64,000 nucleotides of DNA from Limnanthes douglasii subsp. nivea (GCA_036936605.1 JAUPFV010000002.1:268840770-268904769), one strand, 5' to 3'. Shown: positions 32,631 to 45,650, counted from the stretch's first letter. Numbers and translations are program-made. Notes: a model not told the origin generated them from the letters alone.

Positions 32631-33160
32631 TCATTGACTAAAATAAAATTCTTTTTCCAATGCTTATCTAAATATGGTAGATCATCTACCACTTTGCGAT
32701 GGTCTTGAACCACGATATAGTATAAAAAGATAGTGTGTTTATGGTAATTTGAGAGATCGACGTGATCTTTTCCATTTTGAAAGGAAAAAGTTACAAGTTC
32801 GGGAAGGAGCGACAACCAACCGCATAATCGAGAACATTGGTATATAGCAAAATCTCTTCGAATTTAGCTGAGGGTGAAGAATCTCCGAGAGTAGGAAGTC
32901 AGATCGTCATAGCGTTGGGAATCCTATACTTGAGTCGAAGCCCGACAATAGAGTTGGGATCGGGATAAATGTAATTTACATCTATCAAATTGTTCATTAA
33001 AGCTTGGCTGATTTTCATTGTATTGGTCGTGATCTCACTTTAATCTCGGATCTTTCGTTTCAAAATCTATAGGTGAGCTGAGATAACATCACCATTGGAC
33101 AAGCTTCAGTCTAACCACATGCTCTGCAAATTCTGAAACATTTCAAGCAACCATTTTACC
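32631..33160 (-). pseudogene. Antisense-gene fragment of another Tat element (H)
   Basis: The minus strand encodes a decayed piece of the same domain: HKHTIFLYYIVVQDHRKVVDD, then HWKKNFILVND, cut exactly at the E3 LTR end. It cannot be the rest of element A's gene, because A already has this segment at 27850-28060. No LTR of H is seen. Confidence 0.6.
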
Positions 33161-33862
33161 ACAATTAACTTAGTTATAACCCGAACACAGAAGTCTGCCT
33201 ACTTACAATATTTTTCATTCAAAAAATGGTCTTTTATCTAGAAAAAAGTTTTTATCGAAAAAGGTCTTAATGAGAAAAGTTAAAGACATTATCCAATGGG
33301 CGGGTTATTTAGGCCATTCGAATCAAGTAGCCGGCTATCTACTTTCTAAACCTATATCTAGTTGACTAGAAATCATCTCGTGATAGTCACTTGACTATCC
33401 ATTTTCGAGAAAAACTAATAATTTGCGTGTACTCACTATCTATTTTCAACAAAATAGTCTACCCATTAACTATTTTTGATAAAAATTATTCATTTACTAT
33501 TTATTTTCAATAAAATTACTGTTCATTTGAGATAAAAATAGTTCTTTAATCAAAAGACTCATTTTATCAAAAATGGTTAATCAAAATATTAACACTAAAG
33601 AACTTTAGTTAAAAAATACAATATATAAAATGAACGGTTAATTGTGTCGTTCTATGATTTTTAGTCCATTGTCTGTATGTCCAAAAAATAGGCTGACAAA
33701 ACTTTCTGAAACCTAAAATATATAATTCATATGAATAAATTAACGGATATAGCAAGACTTCACCAATACTTACATTTGAAAATTAAACAAACAATAATAA
33801 AAAAAAACTAAACCAAGTTAATCACACAAATTTCACAAAAGTAGAAACATAAATTTTAGATA
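33161..33862. other. AT-rich sequence, 3' flank of the MATE gene
   Basis: No gene was recognised. The right end (about 33700-33862) should include the 3' UTR of the MATE gene. No clear polyadenylation signal was picked out. Confidence 0.5.
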
Positions 33863-36800
33863 TCAAGCAACAACAGGCACAAGATCGGAGACAGAATCTG
33901 TTTCACCTCCCCATTTCTTTATCCTCCGTTCAGCCAAAGAAGCCTGCAAGCAAAGCGTCACGAAATAAATAGATGTAAACCCAAAACACTATTTCTTGTT
34001 TGTCGAACAAGTTTTCGTCAGAATTTACCTCTTGGTTCCAATTGGTTCTACAGATCATAAAAATCAAAACACAGATTTGCATTACAATTCCCATTAACAT
34101 TCCCATCCAGATACCCTGAAGAGTGAAAACATTCATCAAGATGAAGTTACTCAACGACACAGATAAAACTCTGAATATCAATATTCAATAAAACAATAAT
34201 AAAATTACCTTGACGCCATAATCAAGTTTGTAACCAAGAAGTAGACCAAGAGGAATTCCTAAAACATAGTAACAAGCGATATTGACATAGGCCACAACAG
34301 CTTGCCATCCAGCTCCAACAGCAACTCCTGTTTTAAATACGTATAGTTGTTGTTACAATAATTTACTTACCAAACTCTTACTTTTTGTTAAAATAAGACT
34401 GATTAGGGAGGATGATGTTACCTGATAAAACAGGTTGAAGATTGCTAATGACCATACATAGAGCTGTCAATGGTGTTAGCTCTCTAACCAAATCTCGAAC
34501 TCTCTCATCGCTGGAAAATATTGCTGGGTATTCATCTTTAAATACGACCAGAATGATCGAAAACAGAAGGCCAATCAATGTTGATGATATAACCGCCACT
34601 ACTAGTGAAAATTTCGCCATTCTCGGGTGTCGTGCACCTAGTTCGTTTGATACTCGAACGCTGGTAATTATATGCGTTAAAGTTGAATACTTTAGTCGAT
34701 TTTTAAAAATTAAAAGGATTTAAATTCATCACTCTACTATGATGGTTTCTTTTCTATAGTCTTGACTTAAAACGTATGGTGAGGATTGACTATGAAAATA
34801 TGTTCCACATAGGTTTTTTTACTTCAAAATTTACACTATAAGAGAATCAATGACTAAATTTATCAAAATCGTTATAGTGACCGTCCACCAAATTTTTTAT
34901 CATACTCGAATCACGTTCACAAACAATTGAAATCAGACTATTATATGAAAAGTATTATCAGAATCTTTAACAGACATTTTAAAACTAAATGACTATATTC
35001 AAAAAAATCGGCATGGTAAAAACACCATTCACCAATTTAAGCAAATTAAAGATTCAATATATAAATGAATAAATGAAGAGTACTGACCTAACAGCTGCAT
35101 TTGTTCCCAAAGCTATCTGAGCAGACCAACTCATTATATTCATGCTGCACCAACATAATTTGTTCAGCAAACAAAACTAAACAAACTTATGTCGGATCCT
35201 AACTTGCATAATCTTATTCACTTTACATCCATTCCACTCGAGTTCAAAGTTTGACTATCTATATAGATTTTGTATTGACATTTATGGTTCTCTCCGTGAT
35301 AAAAATCCGAATTAGGTTATAACATTTAGAACGACTTTTCCGTCATTGTTTTCTAAAAGAAGCAGAAGAAAACATAAAGTGCAATAAGGAGCTTACCATA
35401 TGGAGAGAGCAGCAACAGAGATTTCTGCGTCCTTTAGATATCCAGCGAACAATATCAATGCCGTAAAATACCATACTTCCAAACTGCATAATAGTAATAC
35501 TAATATATTATCAATGTTTTTAAATACAGCTAAATTATAAATCATTCACTATTCCTTATATATTTTTGCTTAATATTTTAGGAGGGCTAGAGTAGTTATA
35601 ATTTTGGTGTAGAATATTATTGTTACTAGTTGACAAATACAATCATTATTTTGTCATAATTTTTTTTTTTTAAGTATATTATTATTTGACGAGCTAACGA
35701 GGCGGGTTCAAAAGACGGATAGAACCCATTGTTGGTTGAATAAATCTGTAGATGATTGAAAGGTTTCCTGATTTCATATTTTAGTCGCTTTTAGAATTTA
35801 GTACGAAGTAAACAGTCTATTATACATAAACTGTTTTTAAAAAGTGAATAACTATATGATTGATCGAAAGACATATGATGAATGGTTAAAAAATAACTAC
35901 AGCGATTTTTCGTTTTCTTATTTACATTAAATACTTTGATTTTATGCTATTGGAGTTTCCGACAGAACCCCCAAAATACGACTAAAATCAAAGGTTAAAT
36001 CTTAAAAAATAATTTAAAAAATATTAACTACATAATTAGTTTTGAAAAAATTGATTTTGATTTGTTGACTTTCAAACTATTTTTTTTCATTGTCAAGGTT
36101 AAAATATATTCAATTAATAAAGAAGAGAAAATCATACCCATGCCGAATAATCGAAGAAAAAGATGGTACCTGATTAAAAATCATTAATTTTGGGAAGTCT
36201 ATATGACCAAAACCAAAAAGAATACAAATCCCAACAACCTCAATAAAAAAATTTATTTTATTGAATAATACATTTGATTTTACAAGCAAGTCAGTTGACT
36301 TGGTTTTATATCTTTAATTATAGGATTCAATACGAATCCTGTTGCGATTAATAGTTTAATTATTATTATTATTATTCTATTTAATAAGTCAGATATTTAA
36401 TATATCGCTATTTTCTATTTCGAATTTTCTATATAATTGTTAATAGTTAAATTATTATTATTCTAAATGTTGGTAAGTAATCGAGTTGTGATTGTACTGA
36501 CCATAGCATGACAGCCGAAGCAAGAGACAATCTAACAAACCCCCACAAATTACTAAAAGCCTTCATTGAAAATCCAGACCAAGCTTTTCCACACGTCCCG
36601 CTCAATATATACCCGATCTGAGCTATGTCAATGAGCCACCACGAAACGTTCAATACCACGGCTGCACCCGCTAGACCCCACCCGAGCTTCAACATAAGCA
36701 ACCAACTAAAAAAGGTATGCAAGACTAAAGCCGCGGCAGCAATAAAAGCCATGACCATCATCTTGCTTTGCGATTGGAGAAACTTGGCCGTTGGGAAATT

Positions 36801-37517
36801 AAAGGCGTACGCGAAAAGTTGTGGGATCATGTAGATCGCGAATAATCCAGCCGATTCTGATATACTTTTTGTTTGGCCTATCAGTTTTAAAATCGGAGTG
36901 GCGAAAACGTAGAACACGCAAAGGAATAGTGATGTTGTGTTGAGAATCACCCACGATCTTTGAAGGTATACACCGAGCATTTCCAATTGCCCAGCTCCAT
37001 AGGCTTGGCCGCAGAGTGTCTCTAGCGCGCTGCCCATTCCAAGCTGGTCCAGACATATAAATCATTACATAAATTAATCACTAAACTAACAAAATTAAAT
37101 TAGTGTATTATAAATTATAATAGTAATAGTTTAGACCGGGTTTAACTAGTTCATATTATATCTTCTTACCATGAGACCATAAGAGAAACCGGCGATGACC
37201 ATGTTTTCAACGGAGACGCCGGTAAGAGCGAGAGTGCTGATTTGGCCGGAGAAAACTAGAGTGATAGCACCGAGGGAGTACTGACATATGGAGGTGAAGA
37301 TGGCCGGACCGGCAAGGTACCATAGCTTTTTGGATTCGACAGAAAATTCTCTCACGAAATCACTTACACCGGTGATTGGGGGTATATCGGTAGAGCCCCG
37401 GGAAAAAATCACCGGGACGGCGACGGGGGAGGGTGTGTTTGGAAGATTTTGTAGTGAATGTGATTTTTCAGTTTCATTTGGAGAGAGAAGTGGTTGTTTG
37501 ATAGTACCGTTTTTCAT
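33863..37517 (-). CDS. MATE efflux transporter (DETOXIFICATION 29/30-like), 8 exons
   Basis: MATE antiporters export metabolites or toxins across the plasma or vacuolar membrane in exchange for H+. Exons on the minus strand: 37517-37170, 37043-36502, 35483-35397, 35145/35144-35088, 34660-34422, 34327-34209, 34115-34029 and 33943-33863 (stop TGA). All introns are GT-AG, and the joined frame is open for 519 residues, normal for the family. The start is the ATG opening MKNGTIKQPLLSP; codons upstream are in frame but lie in the leader. Family signatures: ESKKLWYLAGPAIF (61-74), LGMGSALETLCGQAYGAGQ (117-135), YLQRSW, IPQLFAYAFNFPTAKFLQSQ, VMLCLEVWY, SICMNI, VSVRVSNELGARHPR, QPVLSGVAVGAGWQ (around 425-433) and a final KKWGGE. 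Twelve membrane segments are expected. It resembles Arabidopsis DTX29/DTX30 most closely from memory; the substrate is unknown. No lesion is seen. Confidence 0.93.
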
Positions 37518-37575
37518 TTTTAGAGAGAAAGTTAGAGAGAGAGCGCGATAGACAGAAGCTGTTGTGTGGTGATGT

Positions 37576-37583
37576 GTAATATA
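37576..37583 (-). promoter_or_regulatory. Possible TATA box of the MATE gene
   Basis: TATATTAC on the minus strand, 59 bp upstream of the ATG, followed by a CT-rich leader (GCTCTCTCTCTAACTTTCTCTC). Position and composition fit a plant core promoter with a short 5' UTR. Confidence 0.4.
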
Positions 37584-37599
37584 GAAAGGAATCAAAGGA

Positions 37600-38077
37600 T
37601 GGTAAAACTAAAATTGGGTAACACATACCTAGTGGAAGTGACGATTGTAGATGTTTATAGTGTCGGTTTTTTTGAATATACTACTAGTAATAACTTTAAT
37701 GGAGATATTTTAAATAAATGAAACATTGTGTACATCAAATAATTACTCCGGTGTCCACCTAGCCGGGGGGGAGTTTAAAGAGGGTAGATATATGTGCAGT
37801 CATGCATTTATGTTTTCTGAAAGCTGCTTATTTTTGTTAGTGTTTTTGCCAACTTACTTTGTTAAAAGTTTTTATGGACGAGTTCCGTTTTTTTTAATTT
37901 TTTTTAATTTTTTATTATATAAATTCTTTCATTTTATACTCAAAATATTTATTTATTAAAACTCGCTTTTCCAATCTATTTATTTTCTTCTCTCACGTTC
38001 AAAGACCAAAAAGGCTTTATATTTTTATCGAGAACAAAATTTTTACTTCTTCTCTTTTACAAAGCTACATTCCACCT
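37600..38077. other. Intergenic sequence upstream of the MATE gene
   Basis: AT-rich with T-runs. No gene or element is recognised until the LTR of element F begins at about 38078. Any upstream promoter elements of the MATE gene would lie here. Confidence 0.5.
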
Positions 38078-38608
38078 TTATTTAGACGAGGTAAGTAAAG
38101 CTCTAAATAATAGGCAAGATCGCCGAGTTTATATCGATTAAGACGATGACATAAAATACAGCAAGACGAGGGTCATATTTAGAGATATAATAAGGGTATA
38201 TTTAGAGACTAATTTAGACGAGGAATAAAATCAGAGTTATGACGATGGTTGCCTTCAGAATTATGACGAATGCCACATTTGGAGTTATGGCGAAGGCTAT
38301 ATGAAGAGTCGAGACAAGCACGTACAAAGTTTATTAAACGGTTATAACTGTATTTATAGTTGTAACCATATAAAACGTTATTAAGAAAGTTTATTAGACG
38401 TTTATAATAGAATGATATATGTAAATTAGTGATTGGACACACGTATAGTTCAGTTATTTATTGTGCAAATTTTATAAATAAGGACCAAAGTTTTCGTTTC
38501 GAGACTTCATCACATATTTTAATTAGAATATATTAAGCATTTTCTCATTTCTTTCTCGATTTTAGTTCATTATCTATGTTGAATCATTTGAAATAGATTT
38601 TTTCAACA
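38078..38608 (+). repeat. Element F 5' LTR
   Basis: Shared blocks with 39450-39640 plus 56353-56590 include GGTAAGTAAAGC, GGGTCATAT, TCAGAGTTAYGAC, GGTTATAACYGTATTTA and AAATTAGTGATTGRACAC. Its end is defined by the following primer binding site. Confidence 0.65.
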
Positions 38609-38629
38609 AATTAGGCACCGTCTGTGGGA

Positions 38630-39449
38630 AATTGTTTTTTTTTTCAATTTTTTTTATAGGTTCTTGTTTACCAATAGTAATGACACGATTGAGAATGGAA
38701 ATAACTTCTCTGAAAATTCGTTCGATTCAAGACACTCTGGTGGTTATTTTGGGAATCTCTTTAAATTTACATGTTGATGAAGAAAGTTTAGTCCTTAGAA
38801 ATCAAATTTTATGCATGTCATATGATACTTGCAATACAGTTGGATTAGAACAAAGAACTCATCATATGTTGGTATCAATCTTTCGGTCTGGCGTAGGGTG
38901 CTTATGATGGGGCTGGCAAAATCAATAATTTTGTCTTTAAGTACCTTAATTTCTGAGTTCAAAGCAGAGATTTGAGCCGTTAGAGTTTCGATTTCAGTGT
39001 TTAGACCTTTGTTTTTGTTGACCATAGTAGTGTTTTGCAATATCATATCGACGTTTAGAATGTTCAAAGAAGTACCTTGTTTGACTATTTCTGCATTTTG
39101 AGTGAGTAGTTTATTCTTTTTAACAATAACAACATTCTTTTCAGCATGAATGCTGGCAACAGAGTTATTTAAAATTTTTTTTATACTTTTTCAATTTTTT
39201 ATACGTCAGATTGAAATTTTGAAACTGTACTAAATCTTTTTTTATTTCCTAAAATAAAAAATAATGTCGTCACGTTGGAAGTTGGTTAATATATTAATAT
39301 TATACGGAGTTATCGTCATGCAAACAAGTGCTACTGAATTATGAATACTCTGGAAAAAAACGATAATAAGTATAAATCAAAAATTACTGGAAACGTTAAT
39401 GTTAAAAATATGCTTAATGTAAAAAATAAACGTTCAATTGGATCTCAAA
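38630..39449. pseudogene. Element F internal remnant (gag stub and aORF coil)
   Basis: The left part (38680-38870) may be the beginning of gag, but no family motif was recognised. The minus strand at 39067-38890 encodes a coiled-coil segment (LNTEIETLTAQISALNSEIK), the kind of heptad-rich sequence found in exon 2 of the antisense gene in E2 and E3. All other domains are missing. It is probably a deletion derivative. Confidence 0.5.
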
Positions 39450-39640
39450 TTGATTCAGGAGGTAAGTAAAGCTAATAAAGGAATAAGATTCATATAATAT
39501 GTAGGGTCGACAACTTATATGGATTGGGACAATGGTATAAAATAGAGCAAGAATAGGGTATTATTTAGAAAATATAACAAGGGTCATATGCCGAGTCTCA
39601 TATTCAGGATGATGACAAGAGTCAAATTCAGAGTTACGAC

Positions 39641-40014
39641 TGGTGATGATAAAAATTGATTGAAGGGTTTTTTTGGAAGTTATTTAAGTGGTGGGGTATT
39701 AAATTTTATGTAGAGAGTGAAGAGAAAATACATGTGTTTGTATATAATATTAAAGAGAGAAAAAAGTCCAACCCATTTAATGTTGTTTGTCGAACTATTT
39801 ATAATCTTTTTGGATCAATGGGTCATTTGGAAGGGTCATTTAACCGAGTCAACTTTGTAAGTCCCTAGTCTCAAAAGTAAGTTAACTAGGCACTTTTTGA
39901 GTCACTAGGCATACTGCTTACTCATCATGATTTAGTATCTAGGTCTGAATTTCCCTTTTAAGAAAAATTCGACCCTCTTACAATTTTAGCCTCCAACATA
40001 ATCCGACCGTATCA
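39641..40014 (-). repeat. Element D 3' LTR
   Basis: 374 bp. On the minus strand it begins TGATACGGTC and ends CATCACCA. It pairs with 55973-56347. The purine tract AAGGGGGCC precedes it on the minus strand (about 40018-40028). Confidence 0.85.
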
Positions 40015-40302
40015 ATTGGCCCCCTTAGCTCTCTCAGAAGTACTTTGGGAGAGCTAAGACATCAAATGATGTCTGAACCCCATCTGAAAGGATATGCTTA
40101 AAGCAGTTATATCTCAAAGGTCGCAACTTTAATCAAGTTTTGTTTTTAAGAAGCGTGTCAACTAGTTATTGGAGTACTAACCGGTTCCACTCTAGGTAAT
40201 CGTGTTTTCATAAACGAGGAAATGGGCTACATTAAATAGCCCCAGTTTATTATTGACGATTCCTTTTCCCTAATAAAAACACTTAAGTGCTTCTTCCCTA
40301 CC

Positions 40303-40310
40303 TTTATAAG
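40303..40310 (+). promoter_or_regulatory. Possible TATA box of element D antisense gene
   Basis: TTTATAAG on the plus strand, 58 bp before the ATG at 40368. C, E2 and E3 have TATA sequences at comparable places. Confidence 0.45.
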
Positions 40311-40367
40311 GGTAAACTTATTACTGTTGTTATTTCTAGAGTGAGAAAGAGTTTAGTCTAAAAATGT

Positions 40368-43300
40368 ATGATTGATACCCTGAGAGATACTATAAAAGAG
40401 ATTCATTCACATCTTATTTCAGAAGCAAATCCCACATTTTCCTCTACTGAACCCCCTTGAATCGAGGAATATAATATTATTATACAACCTAGTGAACCCA
40501 CAGAATAAAGGCCACAAGTGATGGATGACAACATGGACGAAAGCGGAGAAGATACCCCCTTAGAGACGTCTGGTCAAATTGGGGACACTCAGAATGTGAT
40601 TCAGGAAAAAAGAAAAAAGGTTATCTTGCCATAATCCAAACCACTTCCAGAGTCCCTCATTGGGCAAGTTGGACTCAATTTTGATAAACTTAGTGTCAAG
40701 TATCTACTGGCTTTATAGAGAATATCATACTTTTATTTTCATCTAACTGATTGGATGCGATCCATAAAAAATAGGGATTTCCCGAACGGGTCAAAGTGAG
40801 GTTACCTCTTCATGAAGATACTCCGATGGATTCCAAGCCGGAGAGTTGGTGGTTTATACCGATGTACTCAATTGGGGCCTTCAGTTTCCCCTGGACCCAA
40901 AAATAGTGAGGTATTTTAACTTGGTAAAGTTATGCCCAAACCAACTAAGCCCTAACGCATGGTTTACGTTGTTAGCTACCATCGTAGCTTCCAAGCTATC
41001 CAAAAGTCTGATGCCTACGAAGCAACTAGTTGTTGTGGTTGGTTTGTGTCGTAATGGTCATATCCTCTTTTATTATTTTAATATGGTGAATGACTATAAA
41101 GTGGTTGATGACCAGCTAGAAGTTGGCAACACTTGGATGACTCAGTTCATTTTTATTAGTGGTGCTTGGGAAAGTGCACAAAAATCACGACTGAGGACAT
41201 CAGAGTATGCTCACAAGATACTAGAAAAGCTCATGTAAGTGTTTTTAAATATTTCTTTCTTTTCCGTATTTTGATGTCATTATTTATCACTTCAAAACTG
41301 TTTTATAGTGTTCTCAAATCTCTATACACAATATTTAGAATAAGATAAATAAACTTTCATAAAATTAAATCAATGGGCCACTGAAAAAAAACTGGGTTTC
41401 ACAACTGTTTTACTCCACGAAATATGGTGAGAGCCCACCTATAGAGAACAAATCTGATCCGTGAAATTTCATGGGAATAGTTCACCCCTCCTCCTTGATC
41501 CTCTATAATTTTAAAAAAGAACTGAGGATGCTGATGGTAAACTTTATCTACCGGCTAGGAATAGGGCTCCCAGTCACCGCGATAAGAACAAGAAGAAAAA
41601 AGAAGAAGGATAGTTCACCTCAAGTTATTCCTGAACTAGAGAATAACTCTTGATAAAGTTAGTGTCAAGTATCTACTGGCTTTACAAAGAATATCATACT
41701 TTTATTTTCTTCTAACTGATTGGATGCGATCCATAAAAAATAGGGATTTCCCGAACGGGTCAAAGTGAGGTTACCTCTTCATGAAGATACTCCGATGGAT
41801 TCCAAGCCGGAGAGTTGGTGGCTTATACCGATGTACTCAATTGGGGCCTTCAGTTTCCCCTGGACCCAAAAATAGTGAGGTATTTTAACTTGGTAAAGTT
41901 ATGCCCAAACCAACTAAGCCCTAACGCATGGTTTACGTTGTTAGCTACCATCGTAGCTTCCAAGCTATCCAAAAGTCTGATGCCTACGAAGCAACTAGTT
42001 GTTGTGGTTGGTTTGTGTCGTAATGGTCATATCCTCTTTTATTATTTTAATATGGTGAATGACTATAAAGTGGTTGATGACCAGCTAGAAGTTGGCAACA
42101 CTTGGATGAGTCAGTTCATTTTTATTAGTGGTGCTTAGGAAAGTGCACAAAAATCACGACTGAGGACATCAGAGTATGCTCACAAGATACTAGAAAAGCT
42201 CATGTAAGTGTTTTTAAATATTTCTTTCTTTTCCGTATTTTGATGTCATTATTTATCACTTCAAAACTGTTTTATAGTGTTCTCAAATCTCTATACACAA
42301 TATTTAGAATACGATAAATAAACTTTCATAAAATTAAATCAATGGGCCACTGAAAAAAAAACTGGGTTTCACAACTGTTTTACTCCACGAAATATGGTGA
42401 GAGCCCACCTATAGAGAACAAATCTGATCCGTGAAATTTCATGGGAATAGTTCACCCCTCCTCCTTGATCCTCTATAATTTTAAAAAAGAACTGAGGATG
42501 CTGATGGTAAACTTTATCTACCGGCTAGGAATAGGGCTCCCAGTCACCGCGATAAGAACAAGAAGAAAAAAGAAGAAGGATAGTTCACCTCAAGTTATTC
42601 CTGAACTAGAGAATAACTCTTGATAAAGTTAGTGTCAAGTATCTACTGGCTTTACAGAGAATATCATACTTTTATTTTCTTCTAACTGATTGGATGCGAT
42701 CCATAAAAAATAGGGATTTCCCGAACGGGTCAAAGTGAGGTTACCTCTTCATGAAGATACTCCGATGGATTCCAAGCCGGAGAGTTGGTGGTTTATACCG
42801 ATGTACTCAATTGGGGCCTTCAGTTTCCACTGGACCCAAAAATAGTGAGGTATTTTAACTTGGTAAAGTTATGCCCAAACCAACTAAGCCCTAACGCATG
42901 GTTTACGTTGTTAGCTACCATCGTAGCTTCCAAGCTATCCAAAAGTCTGATGCCTACGAAGCAACTAGTTGTTGTGGTTGGTTTGTGTCGTAATGGTCAT
43001 ATCCTCTTTTATTATTTTAATATGGTGAATGACTATAAAGTGGTTGATGACCAGCTAGAAGTTGGCAACACTTGGATGACTCAGTTCATTTTTATTAGTG
43101 GTGCTTGGGAAAGTGCACAAAAATCACGACTGAGGACATCAGAGTATGCTCACAAGATACTAGAAAAGCTCATGTAAGTGTTTTTAAATATTTCTTTCTT
43201 TTCCGTATTTTGATGTCATTATTTATCACTTCAAAACTGTTTTATAGTGTTCTCAAATCTCTATACACAATATTTAGAATACGATAAATAAACTTTCATA

Positions 43301-45650
43301 AAATTAAATCAATGGGCCACTGAAAAAAAACTGGGTTTCACAACTGTTTTACTCCACGAAATATGGTGAGAGCCCACCTATAGAGAACAAATCTGATCCG
43401 TGAAATTTCATGGGAATAGTTCACCCCTCCTCCCTGATCCTCTATAATTTTAAAAAAGAACTGAGGATGCTGATGGTAAACTTTATCTACCGGCTAGGAA
43501 TAGGGCTCCCAGTCACCGCGATAAGAACAAGAAGAAAAAAAGAAGAAGGATAGTTCACCTCAAGTTATTCCTGAACTAGAGAATAACTCTTGATAAAGTT
43601 AGTGTCAAGTATCTACTGGATTTATAGAGAATATCATACTTTTATTTTCTTCTAACTGATTGGATGGGATCCATAAAAAATAGGGATTTCCCGAACGGGT
43701 CAAAGTGAGGTTACCTCTTCATGAAGATACTCCGATGGATTCCAAGCCAGAGAGTTGGTGGTTTATACCGATGTAGTCATTTGGGGCCTTCAGTTTCCCT
43801 TGGACCCAAAAATAGTGAGGTATTTTCACTTGGTAAAATTATGCCCAAACCAACTAAGCCCTAACGCATGGTCTACATTGCTAGCTACCATCATAGCTTC
43901 CAAGCTATCCAAAAGTCTGATACCTACGAAGAAACTAGTTTTTGTAGCTGGTTAGTGTCGTAATGGTCATTTCCCCTTTTTATTATTTTGATATGGTGAA
44001 TGACTTAAAGTGGTTGATGACCTGCTAGAAGTTGGCAACACTTGGATGACTCAGTTCATTTTTATTAGTGGTTCTTGGGAAAGTACAGAAAAATCACGAC
44101 TAAAGACATCCGAGTATGCTCACAAGATACTGGAAAAGCTCATGTAAGTGTTTTTAAATATTTCTTTCGTTTCTGTAATTTGATGTCATTATTTATCACT
44201 TCAGATTTGTTTTATAGCGTTCTCAAAGATCTTTACACAATATTTAGAATACGAGAAAACAACTTTCATAAAATTAAATCAATGGGCCACTGAAAAAAAA
44301 AACTGGGTTTCACAATTGTTTTACTCCAGGAAATATGGTGAGAGCCCACCTATAGAGAACAAATATGATCCGTGAACTTTCATGGGAATAGTTCACCACT
44401 CCTCCCTGATCCTCAATAATTTTAAAAAAGAACTGAGGAGGCTAATGGTAAACTTTATCTACCAGCTAGGAATAGGGCTCCCAGTCACCGCAACACGAAC
44501 AAAAGCAAGAAAAAAAGAAGGAAATTTGACCTCAAGTTATTCCCGAACTCGGGAATAAAGGGCCAATTAATGAAATTGATGCAACACTGTTGGAAGTTGT
44601 TGCAGTTACTGTCGGAGAGACTGAAAGGCCCTTAGATTCTCCGACTGCTAAAAAGAAGAAAGAGAAAAAAAATAAGTAAGGAAGGTAGCAATAATATGGA
44701 AATAAATAAGAATAAAACTCCAGTTGGTTCAAAGATCATTTTTCGATCCAAATTCATCCCTTCAATCCTTCCCACCGAAGTTCCTCCAAACTGCTGTTTC
44801 TACCGATCCTCCTTCTCAATTTCTTCCCCCGAATTATAGGCCATCTTTTGAAGGTGGTGACCAAATGGATGACCTTAGGAACTTATGGAACTTTAATTTT
44901 GAAGACTTCGAATGAGATTTCCCTGACTCCACCAGGCCTGAGAATGCTGTTATATACGATGGTGAATCTTTTGAAGTGTCTAAGGAACATAATGAATTGT
45001 GGTATGCAGTATTGGGTTATGTAAGTCCAATCATTGACTTAGAGAGGTAGGTAAGATCTCAAGTCAATGATATTATCTCCCTAAAAAACGAAAATGAAAG
45101 TTGGAAGAACTCTATTGAGGAAGAGAAAAAGAAAAATGGAAGTTTGGGAAAGAAAATGAAGACCCTTAATGAATAGTTGGTTCAAACCAAATCCGACCTT
45201 GATAAGCTACAGTCTGACTATACTAATTTGCTATAATCCAATTCCAAGGAAATCACTTCCTTAAAATATCAGCAGACTAAGGATAAAGAGACCATTCAAC
45301 ATTTATCTGTAGAGAAGAAATAACTCGAAGATCTTCTTAAGAAAGAAGAAATAAATCACGTCTCTTAAGGAAAATACTGCTCAAGAGGTAGCCAATGTCT
45401 AGGATGCATATGCTAACAAAGTGATGGAATCTTTATAAGAAAGGGATGAATCGATTAAGTCGTGATGTTGTTTCATAAGACATTTATGAAACTATCTCTT
45501 ATGGATCTATGGAGGTACGTGCCAGCTGAACAAATCCCTTACGACAACCTAGCTTTAGGTGATAAGTTTAATATTTTTGATAACTCAGAAGAAGATGAAT
45601 CCGATGAAGATCCCACAATGGAAAGAAAGAAAGAAACCCGATGGGAATGA
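40368..45650 (+). pseudogene. Antisense gene (aORF) of element D, internally amplified
   Basis: The likely start is the ATG at 40368 (MIDTLRDTIKEIHSHL). A Ser/Thr/acid-rich N-terminus is followed by LNFDKLSVKYLLAL and FPERVKVRLPLHEDTPMDSK, then (after a frame change) the conserved domain WGLQFPLDPKIVRYFNLVK, QLSPNAWFTLLATIVASKL, FYYFNMVNDYKVVDDQL, SGAWESAQK. The intron has donor GTAAGT at 41235 and acceptor TTTTATAG at 41308. Exon 2 has SFHNCFTPRNMVRAHL. This exon-intron-exon block is repeated four times. After the array come DDLRNLW..., a coiled-coil segment (45050-45350), MMLFHKTFMKLSLMDLWRYV and an acidic tail ending at 45650. Stops and frame changes make it non-functional. Confidence 0.75.
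40681..44559 (+). repeat. Four-copy 970-bp tandem repeat
   Basis: Copies start at 40681, 41650, 42620 and 43590, a period of 969-970 bp. Copies 1 to 3 are almost identical (isolated single-base differences); copy 4 differs at several percent of positions and is continuous with the downstream part of the gene. Each unit holds the end of exon 1 with the conserved domain, the intron and the first part of exon 2. Confidence 0.95.

Larger units (their letters stand above)
38078..39640 (+). mobile_element. Short Gypsy/Tat element F, left part
   Basis: It has a left LTR of about 530 bp (38078-38608), a primer binding site (TTAGGCACCGTCTGTGGGA, 38611-38629), an internal region of only about 840 bp and a right LTR starting at about 39450 (TGATTCAGGAGG), cut at 39640 by element D. 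The right LTR resumes at 56353. LTR borders are approximate because the copies are strongly diverged. Confidence 0.65.

Noticed and set aside
37288..37551. An 87-codon plus-strand frame inside the MATE gene
   Set aside because: It lies entirely over exon 1 on the opposite strand and has no recognisable content.
40681..44559. Four separate paralogous genes
   Set aside because: The open frames recur with a fixed 970-bp period that includes intron and non-coding sequence, so this is a tandem duplication within one pseudogene.
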